In this document: positions 11,527-24,300 of the stretch, piece by piece | How the letters are laid out: the number at the start of each line of letters is the position of its first letter | How positions within the stretch are numbered: position 1 is the first letter of the stretch | From: Cyanophora paradoxa | Taxonomy: Eukaryota; Glaucocystophyceae; Cyanophorales; Cyanophoraceae | Assembly (NCBI GenBank): GCA_004431415.1 | Contig: QPMI01000022.1 | Location: 310,001-374,000, forward strand | Reading direction: 5' to 3' | DNA: 64,000 nucleotides | The notes under the pieces: model-generated | Database searches by the model: none | Told to the model about the DNA's origin: nothing | Seen by the model: only the letters and a program-made list of their open reading frames with translations | Position numbers and translations under genes: made by a program

Positions 11527-13702
11527 TCAGACGCTGATCAAGACTGACCCGTTTCCATACTTTAGCCGCCGCAGCTGTTTCGCATCGGTTCTGAGCCGCT
11601 GCGGCGGCGTCAGGCGAGAGGCGAAAGGGGGATGGACTGGGCCCTATTCGGACCTGGACTAAGCCGTCGGGGATGTACCCGTTCTCGTCGGGATAGCAGG
11701 CGAGCTGCACCACCTCAAGCTTCGGCCAGCTGCCCGGGGGGGGTGAGAAGGGCGGGGGGAGGGCCGGGGAGGGGTTCGCGGTCACCAGGTCAGGGGCTCG
11801 GCCGCGAGCTGCCCGAGGCAGTGGGGGGGAAGACTCAGGTCCAGCGCCTGCGAAGGGCGCGAATCAGGGCGGGGATGGAGAGGAGGGTGCGAATCAGGGT
11901 CAAGCTGGGGAGGGCGGTGGGGGTACTCAGGGCGGGCGCGAGCCTGCAGGTAGGAGAGGCGGCGGAGGACGTGGCAGAGGGCGGCGGGGTTTGCCGGGTT
12001 CTGCGGGGTACACTATTCGACGATGGCACATGGGGGGGTACACCATCTGGACCTGGACGAGTATGAAGGAGCGGAGGCTGGGGGCGAGGGCGGCGAGGGG
12101 TGCCAGGTCCGCCTCGCGTCTCAGGTTCAGCGTCACGTGCTGCGGGGTACGTGAGCTGCGAGCGAGCCGGGGAGAGGGGGGGGGGGGTCTCGCGGGGCGG
12201 GCCTCGAGGCGGGTCAGGGAGGGGAGGAACCCGATCCACTCGAAGTCGCCCCCGACATCGAGCGCTGGGGAGGGGACTTTCGGGCCTAGGGGAGCCTAGG
12301 CCTTACAAGTTAGGGGGCGCACCGCACATGGACGTTAAGAGCGCGAGAGGCTCGGCGGCGTCGCGCGGGATGCGGGGCCAGTGCTTCTCCGCGTCGTAGC
12401 GCCGACGCGTCCGGTAGGGCGAGGATTCCCTGCGATCCCGCAGATAAGGCGTGGCTCACGATCACGCAAGGGGCGGAATGCTGGTGGAGGGGGTACTGGA
12501 CCTCGAAGGGGGGGAATGCCAAAACGCGACACGAAGCCGCTCGAGGGCTGCAGAGGTTGCGAGAGGTCAGTTCAGAAGGGATGGGGGGGGGGGGGGGGGG
12601 GGGGCGGAAGGGGGGGGAGGAGGGGGGAGGGGGGGGAATTATTGACGCGGGCGCACCTGAGAAGCCGGAGAGGGTCGAAAGGGCCAAGCGACGCGTTCTC
12701 TCCTTCGACTGCAGGCGGGTTGAGGAGACAGAGGGGGGCAGAGGGGCAGTGGGACAGGAGACTGTAGGCTCCTTCGGGCAGCGGGCAGAGGGGGCAGAGC
12801 ATTCGGACCATAGCGCTGACGCGCTCCCGTGGGGTGTACAGATCGATGCTGAGGGATCGAAGGGTGGGCGCGAGGCCACGCATATGTTCCAGGCTGCTAA
12901 TCGTCACCGGCAATCTGCGAGGCCTGATCAGGAGGGGAGAGCAGAACCGCAGAAGCGCTGAACCGGCCCACCCGGAGAGGTCGAGGGTGTGCAGGAGGGT
13001 GAGATAGCCGGGCTCAAGGGATGGCCACAGGTTGAAGCCATAGAAGGAATCCGCGTACTCATCGATGAGACGTGCGAGAGTCGTCTCGGAGGCGCGAAGG
13101 GAGAGCGAGCGAAGCTCAGAGAACAAGACTATCGGAAAAATCCGCGGAACGCGGGGGAAGCTCTTGTGGCCATACCACACCTCCAGCTCGCTCACGGGGC
13201 CGGGAAAGCACTCCCGCAGCCGCTCGAGCTCCACATTATCCCAGAGCGCATTGCTGTACGCCTGCGCGCCCGTCCTGCATCAGCAAAACAAAAAACCACA
13301 AACAAAACGTTTAAATTACACCTGCACGCGCCGCGCGCTGCGCCGCGCCGCCTCGGGCGCCCGCAGCAGCGCCTTCAATTCGTCTTCGTAGGGCTTCCGC
13401 AGCGCGACCCGCTCCCATGTGCTGGGATGCTCGCAAAGCGAACGAAAACGACGACAAACGGCGCGATACCGCTGCAGGAGCTCGGGGCAAGCGTCGGGCG
13501 GGTTCTCGCATGGATCGAGCTGCGAAATGCCCGCGCAGGCCGGCTCGCTCTGCCAATCCCGCCGCGCCGCCAGGATCAGGATGGGATGGAGCAGCTCGTC
13601 GGGGAGCGCGTCTATCGGAGAGACGCAGGCGATGTTCGCTGAGGGCTGATGGCGACGGAGGGCGCTGATGCATATGGGGCAGCTCTCGTCAACCATCTGC
13701 AT
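11527..13702 (-). CDS. F-box/LRR family protein, copy B (truncated or damaged)
   Basis: Exon 1 (13702-about 13318) has MVDESCPICIS, then SPIDALPDELLHPILILAA, RYRAVCRRFRSLCEHPS and RRVQV; this is the F-box region conserved with copies A and C. Exon 2 (about 13260 downward) has ELERLRECFPGPVSELEVW, FSELRSLSLRASE, LLHTLDLSGWAG and APTLRSLSIDLYT. Later exons give HVTLNLRREADLAPLAALAP and PKLEVVQLACYPDENGYIP. Relative to copy C the frame shifts before QRLRTDAKQLRRLKYG, and the protein then stops at 11527-11529 without the C-terminal exon seen in A and C. The N-terminus also differs (CPIC start). It is probably a degenerate substrate-adaptor gene. It is divergent from the PARG gene, with about 220 bp between start codons. 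Confidence 0.5.
12580..12646. repeat. G-rich tract
   Basis: A nearly pure purine run with G-blocks of 3 to 16, on the + strand inside an intron of copy B. It is potentially G-quadruplex forming. Low-complexity tracts like this are prone to assembly length error. Confidence 0.7.
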
Positions 13703-13925
13703 GCAGCTCGAGATATCGACGAGCGGCGGCGCCGGAGGGCCGAATCGATACTGGAGAAGGATGGAGGGGGGGAACGATCCCTGCCGGCGTACGCGAATTC
13801 AGGGCGATGAAAGCCAAACGTCGCGCTCGGGCTGCGTTCCTTCTACGCGCATAGCTTCTTTCCGCCTTTCCTGGCACCCCAGCGCGCTTCTTCGAGCGCC
13901 CCCGTTGACTCGTCAGATCTTCGCG

Positions 13926-16900
13926 ATGCTGGCGGCGGCGACTCCCGAGGGCGCTGCCCTGCTCGCCCGCGCGTCGGAGAGCCAGGGCGTCGCGGACCTC
14001 GAGCTCGCCATCCTCGGCCTCCGGAAGCTGGCGGACACGCAGAGGTCCGCTACTTCGCAAGCGCAGCTCCGTAGGCCGCGTGCCTGCCAAGCTAGCGTCG
14101 GAAGCTTAAGCATATCGCATGCCTAACCCGCCCGGCAATCCGCAGGCACCGCGACGAGGCGGCCAGGCGGCTGTGGGCGCTCTGCGAGGAGCAGCTGGCG
14201 ATGGAGGAGCCGAACGCCCTGTACCTCGCAGACCAGCTCACGCGGCTGCGCGACGAGGCGCGCCGCTCCGACGAGGAAAGCGAAGACGGCGGGCAGCAGC
14301 TGCGCTTCCTGCGGGAGTTCCTGCGGCGCGGCGTCGAGGACTTCACGGGCGGGTGGCAGACCGACGAGCGCTTCTCCAGCTTCGACGGGCGCGGGCCCGA
14401 GCACTTCCCCATGTGCGTCATCCAGGCCGCACAGGTAATCCCCGGTCCCTCCTCTCATATCTCCGCCCGCGCCGCCCGCCCGCGCGGCTGATCCGGGTCT
14501 GCCCCCATGCAGCTCGCGCTCTCTGCGCCGCGGCTGCTGCCGGCGGGCGAGCTCCCGACGCTGCGGCGCGGCCACGACGCGAGCGTGTCGCTCTCCCGCC
14601 TGCAGGTCCGCCCGAGCCCGCGAAAGTCCGAAGCCGAGGCCTCAGAGAGGTCGGCGCCCTTCTTCTCAGGTTGCGTGCCTCGTGGCCGAGTGCTTGCTGG
14701 GGGGCGGCCCCCGCGAGGAGTGCTCCTCGGCCCCGCTGCTCTCCTGGGGCGGAAACAGCAGCAAGCTCGCCTGGGAGCTCTACGGCGCCATGGTAGATTT
14801 GATCCAACGGAATTTGATCCAACGGAATTTGATCCGAATTTGATCTGCGCGGGCGCAGACGTCGAAGCTGCTCTGCGCGCTGGCGTACCTCCGCGCCGTC
14901 CTACGCGCCCTCGAGGCCGGCGACCGAAGGTCGGCCCAGCCCAAAGCTGAAAGGGGTATGGCGCCCCGCTGACCGCTTCTTCGTTCGCAGCTTCCTCGCG
15001 GGGCGCGTGACGTTCCGCCGGGTGACCCTTCCCCCGCCTGCTCCCCCCTCGGCGTCCGAGGCAGCGGCCCCGCTCTGCCCCCTCTCCGCCGACACGGGGG
15101 TACGCTGTGTCCCGCCCGCCGCCCGCCCGCCCCGCCCGCCCGCCCCGCTCAGCGGTGCCGGCGCCTCAGGCCGCGAGCGACACGGATGGAGACTTCGGCG
15201 CCGGCGCCGATGGCGATGGCGACGGCCCCGGCGAGCAGCCGCCGCTGCTCCTCCTCCTGCCCAGCTCCGGCCTCCCCGGCGCCTCGCCCTTCGCCGCCGG
15301 TCAGCTTACCCTTCCTCCGCCCTTGTTTTCTCACTCTTATTCTTTTTCGTCGCAGCGGGGTGCCGGGTGGAGGACGCGGCGGTGCTGGGGCGGCCCGAGT
15401 GCCTCGCGGCCGCCCTCCTCTGCCCCGAGCCGCTGGGCCCCGGGGAGGCCCTCGTCGTCGCCGGCGCCCGCCCCTTCGCCCGCGCCGCCGTGCGGCCCCC
15501 TCCGCTCCTCTCTAAGGCTAGGCTGAGCTAAGCTATCAAATCTAAGCCAGGTATCAACTCAAAGCTCGCTAGCTAGCTTGCTTAGCTCACCTAAGCTCAG
15601 CTTCTACTACTTATAAGCCGGCCCGCTCGCCCGGTCCCTGCTCGCCCCGCCCGCCCCCCTTGCCTCCTCTCTCCGACGGGGCGGCGCGGGCTAAGCTTCT
15701 AAGCTAACCCAAGCTTCTAAGCTAAGCCAAGCTTCTAAGCTAATCCAAGCTTCTAAGCTAATCTAAGCTTCTAAGCTAAGCTTAGCTTCTAAGCTAAGCT
15801 ACTAAGCTTCTAATTATAAGCCGGCCGGCCCGCCCGCCCCCGCCCGCCTCCTCTCTCTGATGGGGCGGCGCGGCCGCAGGGCTGCGGGGCGGCGTTCCTG
15901 TACAGGGGCGAGGCGGCCGCGGGGCCCGGGCCCGGGCCCGGGGCAGCCTGCCCGGCCCTCGCCTTCGTCGCGGAGGGCGAGGAGGGCCCCGAGGCCGCCG
16001 CCGACGTGCGCGCTTCGGTTCCGCCCGAGTCCGATTCGCGGTTCTGACTCGCGGCTCGGAGCGCAGGCGCTGGTCGCGGCCGCCTCGTCCGCCGCGCTCC
16101 TCGCCGGGACGCCCGAGTGCGCTCTTCGTAGTACACCATTGGATCGAATCTCGTTCGGATCGAATCGAACGCGCAGGCCGCCGGCGGTCGTGACGGGCGT
16201 GCCGGCGGCGCTCTTCACCGACTCGCGCGGGCGGCCGGCGCCGGCGCCGGCGCCGCCCGCGGCCGCGCCGCCGCCGCCCTGTGGGCCGCCGCCTCCGCCG
16301 CGGGGGTGCCCCGCCTCCGCCTGAGGACGGAGGGCGACGAGGCGCTGGCGGCGGCGGCGGAGGCGGCCGGCCGCGCGGCGGAGGCGGCGCGGGCCGGCGG
16401 GCGGCCGCCGGTGGCCGGCGACGTGGAGCGGGCGCTGGCGGCCTCGCGCGACCGGCTGGCCCCGCCGGCCTCGCCGGCCGCCGGCCGCCCCGCCAGCCCC
16501 CTCCCCGAGGGCGTCAACCTGCTCGAGCTCTCCGGTGCCCTAATTTGATCCGATTCGATTGGAATTTGATCCGAGGCGGCCCGCCGGCGCCGCAGACGAG
16601 GAGATCGCCGCGTACAGGGCCGGCGCGGCCGCCGCGGGGGCCCCTCCCACGCCGGGCGCCGCCTCGGGGCCCGACCGCGCATGCTCCGCAGCCGTGCGCC
16701 CCGCCCCGCCCTCCGCTCTGCCTTATCTCTGAGCGCTTCTGTCCCGCAGGGCGGGTCGCTGGCGGTGCTTGCGCACTTCGCGGCGGCGCCGGCCTGCCGG
16801 GCCTCGGAGGCGTGCCGCGCCCGCAACCTGCACGGCTCCGGGCCCTGGCTCGACGTGCCCCTCGCGGAGGAGGGCGAGGGCGAGGGGGAGGCTTCGAGGG

Positions 16901-17058
16901 GCCTTGCCTCTGGCCCCGGGGCGGGGGCGGGGCGGGCCCTAGGCCCCGCGCGGGCCCTCGGGGGGGCGGCCGTTCTTCTCGAGGCGCCGCCCCGCGGCCC
17001 GCCCTGCGCCCGCCCCGGGGCCCGCCGCCCCTCGAGCGCGGCGGCGCCCTGCCCTTGA
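13926..17058 (+). CDS. Poly(ADP-ribose) glycohydrolase-like protein, probably inactive or a pseudogene
   Basis: Start MLAAATPEGAALLARAS at 13926, with clean exon joins to about 16140. The PARG regulatory and macro-like order is visible: FDGRGPEHFPMCVI; LSAPRLLPAGELPTLRRG; DASVSLSRLQVACLVAECLL (compare SVTLSQ..IACLLAN); SKLLCALAYLRAVLRALEAG; GRVTFRRVTLP. In the family the catalytic GGG...QEE motif comes next; here the aligned stretch is FAAGCRVEDAAV, so Gln-Glu-Glu is replaced by Val-Glu-Asp and the GGG is missing. GPGEALVVAGARPF and VVTGVPAALFTD match the later core. The following block LWAAASAAGVPRLRLRTEGD lies one frame off in the same exon (break about 16235-16290). PARG removes poly(ADP-ribose) from nuclear proteins; this copy is likely a pseudoenzyme or broken. 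Confidence 0.65.
15520..15815. repeat. AAGCTTCTAAGCTAA-type tandem repeat in a PARG intron
   Basis: A unit of about 19-20 bp (AAGCTTCTAAGCTAA(C/G/T)CC) is repeated several times between 15690 and 15815, with looser relatives from 15520. Two copies of a GCCGGCCCGC block with a CCTCTCTC(C/T)GA tail flank it (about 15618 and 15820), again a local duplication. Confidence 0.7.
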
Positions 17059-18351
17059 AAATAGACAGCCTGCTGGCGTAAATGCGACGCCGCGTCGACG
17101 TCGCCGCGGCCGCGGGCGTATACGTAGCCGCGACGTCGACGATGATCGCCCCACACTGTGACGTGTGAGACGGTGTGACCGAGTCGAGCTCGAGCCAGCC
17201 AGGCAGGCTCAGCCAGCGGCAACTTAAGCTTGCCGGCAAGTCAGCGCCGCCTCGGCAACTCAGCGGCTAGCGCGGCAGACTACTAGTAATTATAAGCCGG
17301 CAGCTGGCGCCTGGGCATGCGCAGTAGCGCCGTCGCTGGCAGAGCGCGATTAGATTGAAGATAGTACCCCCAGACTGCTCAATTTTGATTATTTATAACC
17401 CGTCCAATAAGCGGAGTTACCCGGTCAAATCAGTTGATCATGAATGCGAAAGCGAATCATCAATAGGATTATCAGCTAGCAGCGGCCCAGCGGGAATCGT
17501 TGTCGAAATGGCGAACTTGCGATCGCGATTCGTGAATCGATCATCGGATCGGAGATCCGATGATAATGTAAGAATCAGTAACCGTAGTAAGATCGACGTC
17601 GACGTTACCACCGTATACGTACGCTGCTCGATCGATTCAATGATTCGCTGATCCGATGTCGTCTGAGTTGCCATATGCATGTGAGCCTGAGCCGCGGCCG
17701 ACGTCGACTCTGACGGCGACTCATTGCATGCAATTGGCACAATCTGGCAGTCACTGACTCTGCTGCCCGGCGCCGCCGCGCCGCCGCGGCGCCGCCGCGC
17801 CGGCCGCGACGGGGCCGGCGCCGGCCGGGCCGGCGGCAGACTACGCCGGCATTGCCGAGCTCGAGTCGCTGACTCGCTGCCAGAGTCGCTGGCACTCGCC
17901 AACGCCGACTCGTCGCCGAGTCGCTCAGCGGCTGCGCATGCCGCAGTGCATGCATATATACAATGATATGCGCAGCTGAGCTGCTGACAGTGAGCCTGAG
18001 CATCATGCTCATGGCATCGATATCATGGCGCAGCGCGGCGCGCTAAAAATATCGCGGGATTCGCCGAGTCGCGCTGATCTTCCGCTTACCAGGCTACGTA
18101 CTAGTAGTGCAGGGGTGCCAGGGGATCTGCACGCGCAGCGCGCGGCGTCGCGGGATCCGGAATTCGAACAGCTCCAGGCCGAGGCTCCAGCTCAGCTTCG
18201 GCGCAACTTGGCAACGCGTACGGTGCGCGCATGCCTCAGTGCGCGGGCGCGCGCGCGCGGATCACCGGGTGCCGGCGCCTGGCCCCAGCGCAGCTGACCC
18301 GTGGCCGCTTCGCGCGCGCGCAGTCCGCCGAGTGACCCGAGTCCGCTGTGC
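17059..18351. other. Intergenic region upstream of the polycystin gene
   Basis: No gene recognised. The 17.3-17.65 kb part is comparatively AT-rich with many GATC, TCGAT and ATGAT words; 17.76-17.85 kb is almost pure G+C. It lies between the 3' end of PARG and the start of the polycystin gene, so a promoter is expected in the last few hundred bases. I cannot point to a core element. Confidence 0.5.
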
Positions 18352-21300
18352 ATGCCGGGGACGGCGGATCGCGCACGGGCACTGGAAGACGAGGCCAGGA
18401 AGGTGCTCCAGATGGATGCCGAGCGGAAGGAGCCGGAGGTCGTCAGCAAGGCCGAGTTCCTCGGGGACGACGGTGTGGAGGAGCACCAGTTGGGCGAGCC
18501 GGGCAGGCACGTGCACGGGAATGGAGAGGGGAAGGCGCCCCGCGCGGGCGTCAAGTTCGACGACGAGGATCCGGAGCTCAAGCTCAAGCTCCAGCAGGAG
18601 CAGGAGCAGGTCAAGCGGACCGGCGAGCAATTCTGGGCCGAGGTGGGCGCAGCTCGCTCCTACGTATCTCTATATAAGTATCATACTACTACTACCGTAT
18701 AGACCAGTCGCGCGCGCGCGCTCGCCGGCCCATCAGCATATCCATCTATTTTTGGCGTTGGCATGCACATGTCCTGACTCGCGCCCGACTTCGCGAATCG
18801 CAGCTGAAGGAGACCAAGGACAAGAGGGAGGGGGCTTCCAAGCACGAGAACGCGAATTCGAAGCTCTCTGGGCTCCTCGCGTCCTGCCACCCGCTGGCCC
18901 CCGCCGCGCAGGAGCTGCTGAAGTCGACAGACGACAGCGCCGCCACCGGCATTAGCCTCCGCAGGCTGGCCCTGTCCAAAAGCTCCAAGAGCATCTCGCG
19001 GGGCGGCTCCAGCGCGGCGCTCTCCTCCAGCGGCCGCGGGTCCGGCAACAAAGTCAAGCCGGATCAGCCCGCGGCCGACAAGGAGAACTCGGCCGAGCAG
19101 ACTCGGCCGAACGACCCCGTCGTGGTCCGTAGAGCGCCGCAGTCTAGCCGCTCCGGATTCGATCCGCCTCCTCTGACCCGCCCCGGCCCGGCCCGGCCCG
19201 GCCCCCTCAGATCCGGTTCCAGCTGGAGCGCGAGTTTCAGTTCATGCGGCTCAACCTCAAGCGCGCCCGCCTGTGCGTATGCATATAGATACCGCCTTCT
19301 TCTACATAGATATCGCCTTCTATATAAATACCGCCTTTTTCTATATACGCCTTCTTCTATATACCGCCTCCCTGTGCGTCGCCCCTCTCTATCCCATATG
19401 CATCTATACATTCCCCGCCTCGCACCCTCCGGCCGGCCCGCTCCCCCCATTCCCCCGCCCTCTTGTATTAGCCTGGCTCCTACACCGGTACCACCCTCCC
19501 TTTCCGCGCCTCTAGCGGCCTCCTCCCCCACTTCTTTCCCGTCCCCATTGGATATCGCCTTTCATATAAATACCGCCTTTTTCTATATACCGCCTCCCTG
19601 TGCGACGCGCCTCTCTATCCCATATGCATCTATATATATTCCCCGCCTTGCACCCTCCGGCCGGCCCGTTCCCGGGCCCCTGCACCCCCTCGCCCCCTCC
19701 CTTCCCCCGTACCCCCCCTCTTCCTCTCCCCCCCCGCTCCTGCACCGGTACCACCCTCCCTTCCCCACCATTTCCGCCTCCCCCACTTCTCTCCCGTCCC
19801 CATTCGTCTGGCCGGCCCGTCCCGCCTGCCCTCCCCCAGCTTCCCCTCTCCCGCAACCCCCCCCCCCCCCCCCCTCCCCCCGGGCCTCCGTCCCCCTCCT
19901 TTCCCCGCGGCCGCCTCCTCCCTTTCGAATACCCCTCATTCGCCCTCCCCATTCCATTCCTTCCCCCTGCCCTGCCCCCTGCCCTTCTTACGGCCCTGCC
20001 GCCAGCCGCCGGACGCTCTTCCCCTCCCCCCCGCCCCCCTCCCCCCGCCCACCTCGAATTCAGAATTCTTCCCTCCCCCACCGTGACAACCCTCTTACTG
20101 ACTCTTTCTTTGGCGTAGATACAACCTCGCGTACACTCGCATCAAACTTATCCGCGAGGTGCCTTCGCCTACCTTGTTTAACCTTCTTTAATGCTTCTTT
20201 TACCTTCTTTAACACGCTTCTTTAACCTTCTTTATTCCCATCGCAGGCCATCATGTTCATCTTCTTCATCCTCCTGTTCTACGCCATGGTGCGCGCGCCT
20301 CCTTTCTTCTTAAGCCGGCGCCATTTCTCATTTCGTCGTCCGCAGGTCATCATGCTCATGCCCCTGAGCCGCGCGTACGAGCACTCCGGCCAGCTCACCG
20401 GAGACGGAGGTGCGCGCGATCGCGATCGCGGCGCATGTACCCATGCGAGTCGATCGCGATCCGACCGATCCCCACGTGCACGATGCGCGCGCAGCCTACC
20501 TGCTCCTCGACCCCGTCGTGGTTCGCGATCGTAGCTTGCTTGTGAAAGCTATTCTTTTTAAGCTCACTTCTATTTTACGTTACAGGGTCAGAAGTCCAGC
20601 GGCACGGACTCGTTCCCGTTCTTCAAGGTGCGCGATCGGCAGGGCGCTATAGCAAGCGCAGGCTTTTAGTTCACCGTTCAGCAGTAGCTATCGCTAGCTA
20701 TACAGCGCCCAACCATAAGCTTGTTCGTTCTAGCGCTAGCGCTAGCGCAAGCGCGCCGACCAGACGCTCGTTCGCCCTCCTCCCGCCTTTAGTTCACCGT
20801 TCAGCAGTAGCTATAACTAGCTGTATATATAGCGCCAAGGATAAGCTTGTTCGTTCTTCTAATCGCATGCGCAATCATTCGACAGAGCGCGAACACAATC
20901 GGTGCGTACGCGCCACTGCGTCGGTTTCTGAAGCCCGGCCCCCCCCCGCGCGCTCATTGAGAGTTCCGATCTCTAGGTGATATCTGGCGCTGGATGCAAG
21001 ACGTTCTTGTACCCCTCTTCTTTGCGGATAACAAGGAGTCCGGATTCGGAGATTACAGCGCTCCGCTCAATGCCATCACGCTCCGTCAGGTCCTTGCCCC
21101 CTCCACTCCCCCCCTACCCCCTCCCCCAGCCCCCTCCCTTTCCCCCCCCTCCTCCCTCTCCTCTTCCTCCCTAGGCCTAGGTCTCCCCGCCCCGCTCCCT
21201 TCAGGCTCCCGTACCTCCTCTACTAGGCTTCTATCCTCTCTTCTTCGTCCGGCCGACCGCCCCCCCCCCCTCCCCCCCTCCCCCCCCCCCATCCCCCCCC

Positions 21301-24300
21301 GCCTCCGCCCCTCCCCCACTCCACCTCCCCTTCCCCCCTCCCCCTCCCAACAGCCCCCTTCCTCTCCTCCTCTCTTTTGTCCCCCCGCCCTCTCCGGTCC
21401 CGCCCCCACCCCCACCCCTTCTAGATCTTCCCCGAGTTTCCTCGTCCTTGCATGAAATCAATCCGCGCTCCAGCTTTCGTTTGACTCTTTGCGCGTTAGG
21501 TTCGAGTCAAGAAAATGGCACAATGCAAGCGCCAGGACATTACTACCAACGTCTTCGATCAGAAGGCAGAGAAGGACAAACTGACTGCTCGCACGATGTG
21601 CTATCCGGAGTGTGCGTCCTCTCGACCAGCTCGCGCAACCGCGCACACGACCCGAATTTCATTTATAATCAATGCAATGCTCGCAGGGAGTCGCAAGGAC
21701 AGCAAGGGAGCGGAGGGGGAGCAGACTGACCCCCTCAAATTCGACGCGTCGAGCGGCCTGGGGAACTATGAGCACCAGAAGGGGCTTAGCTACTTGGCCG
21801 CCTCGCGCTACTGGTCGACCATGCAAGCCGACTACATTTCGGACTACGTGCGCATCCGCTGCGCCGCGGCGCCATCGATAATCGTAAACAGCGCGGACAG
21901 CTGCAGCGCAACGCGCTAACGAACGTTCTCTGTGCAGGGGACCGGAGGCTACGTGCACGTTCTCAAGATCGACCCCAACGCCGGGGAGGAGGGCAAGAAG
22001 AAGGTCCTTGAGGAGATCCAGAAACTGCAGAAGGGCAACTGGATCGACGGCAGCGCGCGCGCTCTTTCCATCAAGTGCGCCGCCGGCCCCGGCACACTAG
22101 TACTAGTACTTAACATCCTCCGCACGGCCCATTTATATATATTGACGCCTTCCGTTTCGCTGTTGGCCGCAGTTTCGCGCTGTACAACAAGCACACGGAC
22201 ATCTACTCCATCGCCGAGCTCCTCGTCGAGCTCCCGACCTCGGGCCTCCTCCTGACGTCGTACCAGATCCGGCCCCTCTACCTCTACCTCGCCGACGACG
22301 GAAGTGCGCCCGCGCGCGCGCCCGCGCGGTATACGTAGGATAGAGGCGAGGGAACTAGCTCCCTTGCGGGTGTGGCGGAGGCGCTAGCTGTAGGCGAGCT
22401 TCCGTCCTAGAAGCGGTGGCGCCCTCCGTTCTCGAGGCGGCCCTTCGAATTCATTCATCGCGATCGCATCGACGGCGCGCGACTGACCGGAATCGACATC
22501 GCAGTGTTCAACTTCTTCCTCATTCTCTTCGCGCTGGCCGTCGTCTTCATCTGTGCGCGTGCCCCGCGTCTCAAACTTAAGCTTTAAATCTAGATCTAGA
22601 TCTGCCCGCACGATATTAATGCCTCTTGCTCATGATCGATTTTCGCGACCGCAGTCATCGGCGAGTTGACGGAGATAGTCCAGAAGCGCCTCGACTACCT
22701 TACCAGCTTCTGGAACATCGTTGAGATCGCCCTTTGCTTCGGGTAATTAATTACAAGCTTCTGGCGTTCTCAAGCTTGTACCGGTTTCTGTTTCGTTGCT
22801 GAACTTGCGATCGGGCCAGCCACTTTTACCTCGGCTGGAACTACGCCCAGTACTTCACGTTCAGCTTGAACGCCAACTCTGCGGTTCGTTATTTTAATAT
22901 AATTTAGAATTTTCGCCGTATTTGGGGCCGGGCACGTCTCCCAATTCTCACGCACGCGCAGCTGACGGCGTCGCCGCCCCAATATGACGTCGCGATTGCA
23001 AATCTGTCAAAGATCAAAGTGCTCAACGGCGACGTGAGGTGCTGCACCAATAATATAATATAAAGAGCGACCCAACTGTAAAGCGCGCGCGAATTATTAT
23101 TAAGTATGCCTCGCGTGCAGTGACGTGGTCGGCATCATGATCGTCGCTTACGGCTTCCGCCTCTTCAAGTGCGCCCGCATGGGGTTGAATTCACATTACG
23201 AGGCTCCCTTTAATTCAGGCGCTCATTAAATATTGTACATGTTCTCGAACTCAGGTACTTCCGCATCTGGCCGTCGCTCTATGTGCTGTGGCAGACGATC
23301 GTCAACGCCTGGCGCCCGTGCGTGCTCGCCTCCCCCCCCCCCCCCCCCCCCCCCCCCCCCATGTTCACTCTTTCGCACGAGATGCTCATCAAGGCTCGCG
23401 CAGGATTGCTGGCTTCGTGTGAGTTTTCAAGCGCCCTCGAGCTCGCGACAAGTGTTTGAGCTTCGCAGCTTTGCTAATGTCTGAGCTTCGCAGCTTTGTG
23501 ATTCTGTTGATCTTCGGGGCCTTTGCGCTCACTGGCATCCTTGTGTTCGGATTTCAGGTGAGAGCATACACTTTATTCTAGTATACGTGAGCTCATAATT
23601 TAGCATAACAATCGAGTCGGGTTCCGAGTCGGAGCCCCGGCCGAGCGCGCGGCGCCGCCCGCCCAGCCCTCCCCTCCCGCGCCTTGGCCTGACCGCGGCT
23701 CTCCTCCCTGCTCAGATCTACGAGTTCCGTCACTTCACTGAAGCGGTGCGACGCACATCAGACTGTCAATTACAATATGAACGCGGACGCTGACTCTGAC
23801 GCGGGCGCGCAGTACTTTTCGCTGTTCCGGTTCCTGATGGGCGAGTTCAACTACTCGGACTGGTCGGACACCTCGCGCACCTCCGGCCTCGTCTTCTTCA
23901 TCGTCTTCATCGTGTTTGTCGTCCTCATCTTCCAGAACGTGCGTGCGCTTAAGCTTCTCTATAATTCTTTTGAGCTGTAGCTTATAATTAGCTATATATC
24001 ATAGCTTGCAATTAAGCGATAGCTTAGCTTTAGCTTGTATATATACGCGTATATACTTCTCTATCGTTCGCTTCTCTATCGTTTTAGCTTGCAGTGAAAA
24101 CCTCATCGCGACTCTCATGTTCACTTCTAGATTTTCATTGCCATCATTTCCAACTCGTACGAGCAAGTCTTCAGGACCACCAACGAAGAAATCGCCGAGG
24201 AGAAGGACATCATCGAAGAGCACGGCAGCATGTGCGAGCTGTCCTTTTCTCCGAGCTCGACCGTTTCAATTTGATGTGACGACTCGCGCGCGATGATCGC

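Noticed and set aside
13660-13702. A RING finger at the start of F-box copy B (CPICIS)
   Set aside because: Only one CxxC pair is present; none of the other zinc ligands follow before the F-box.
15810-17239. Very long minus-strand Arg/Pro/Ala-rich frames opposite PARG
   Set aside because: Open only because of extreme G+C content; no domain or splice logic, while the + strand matches PARG.
18681-18890. Small minus-strand frame within the first polycystin intron
   Set aside because: No homology, no splice support, and it overlaps the sense exon.
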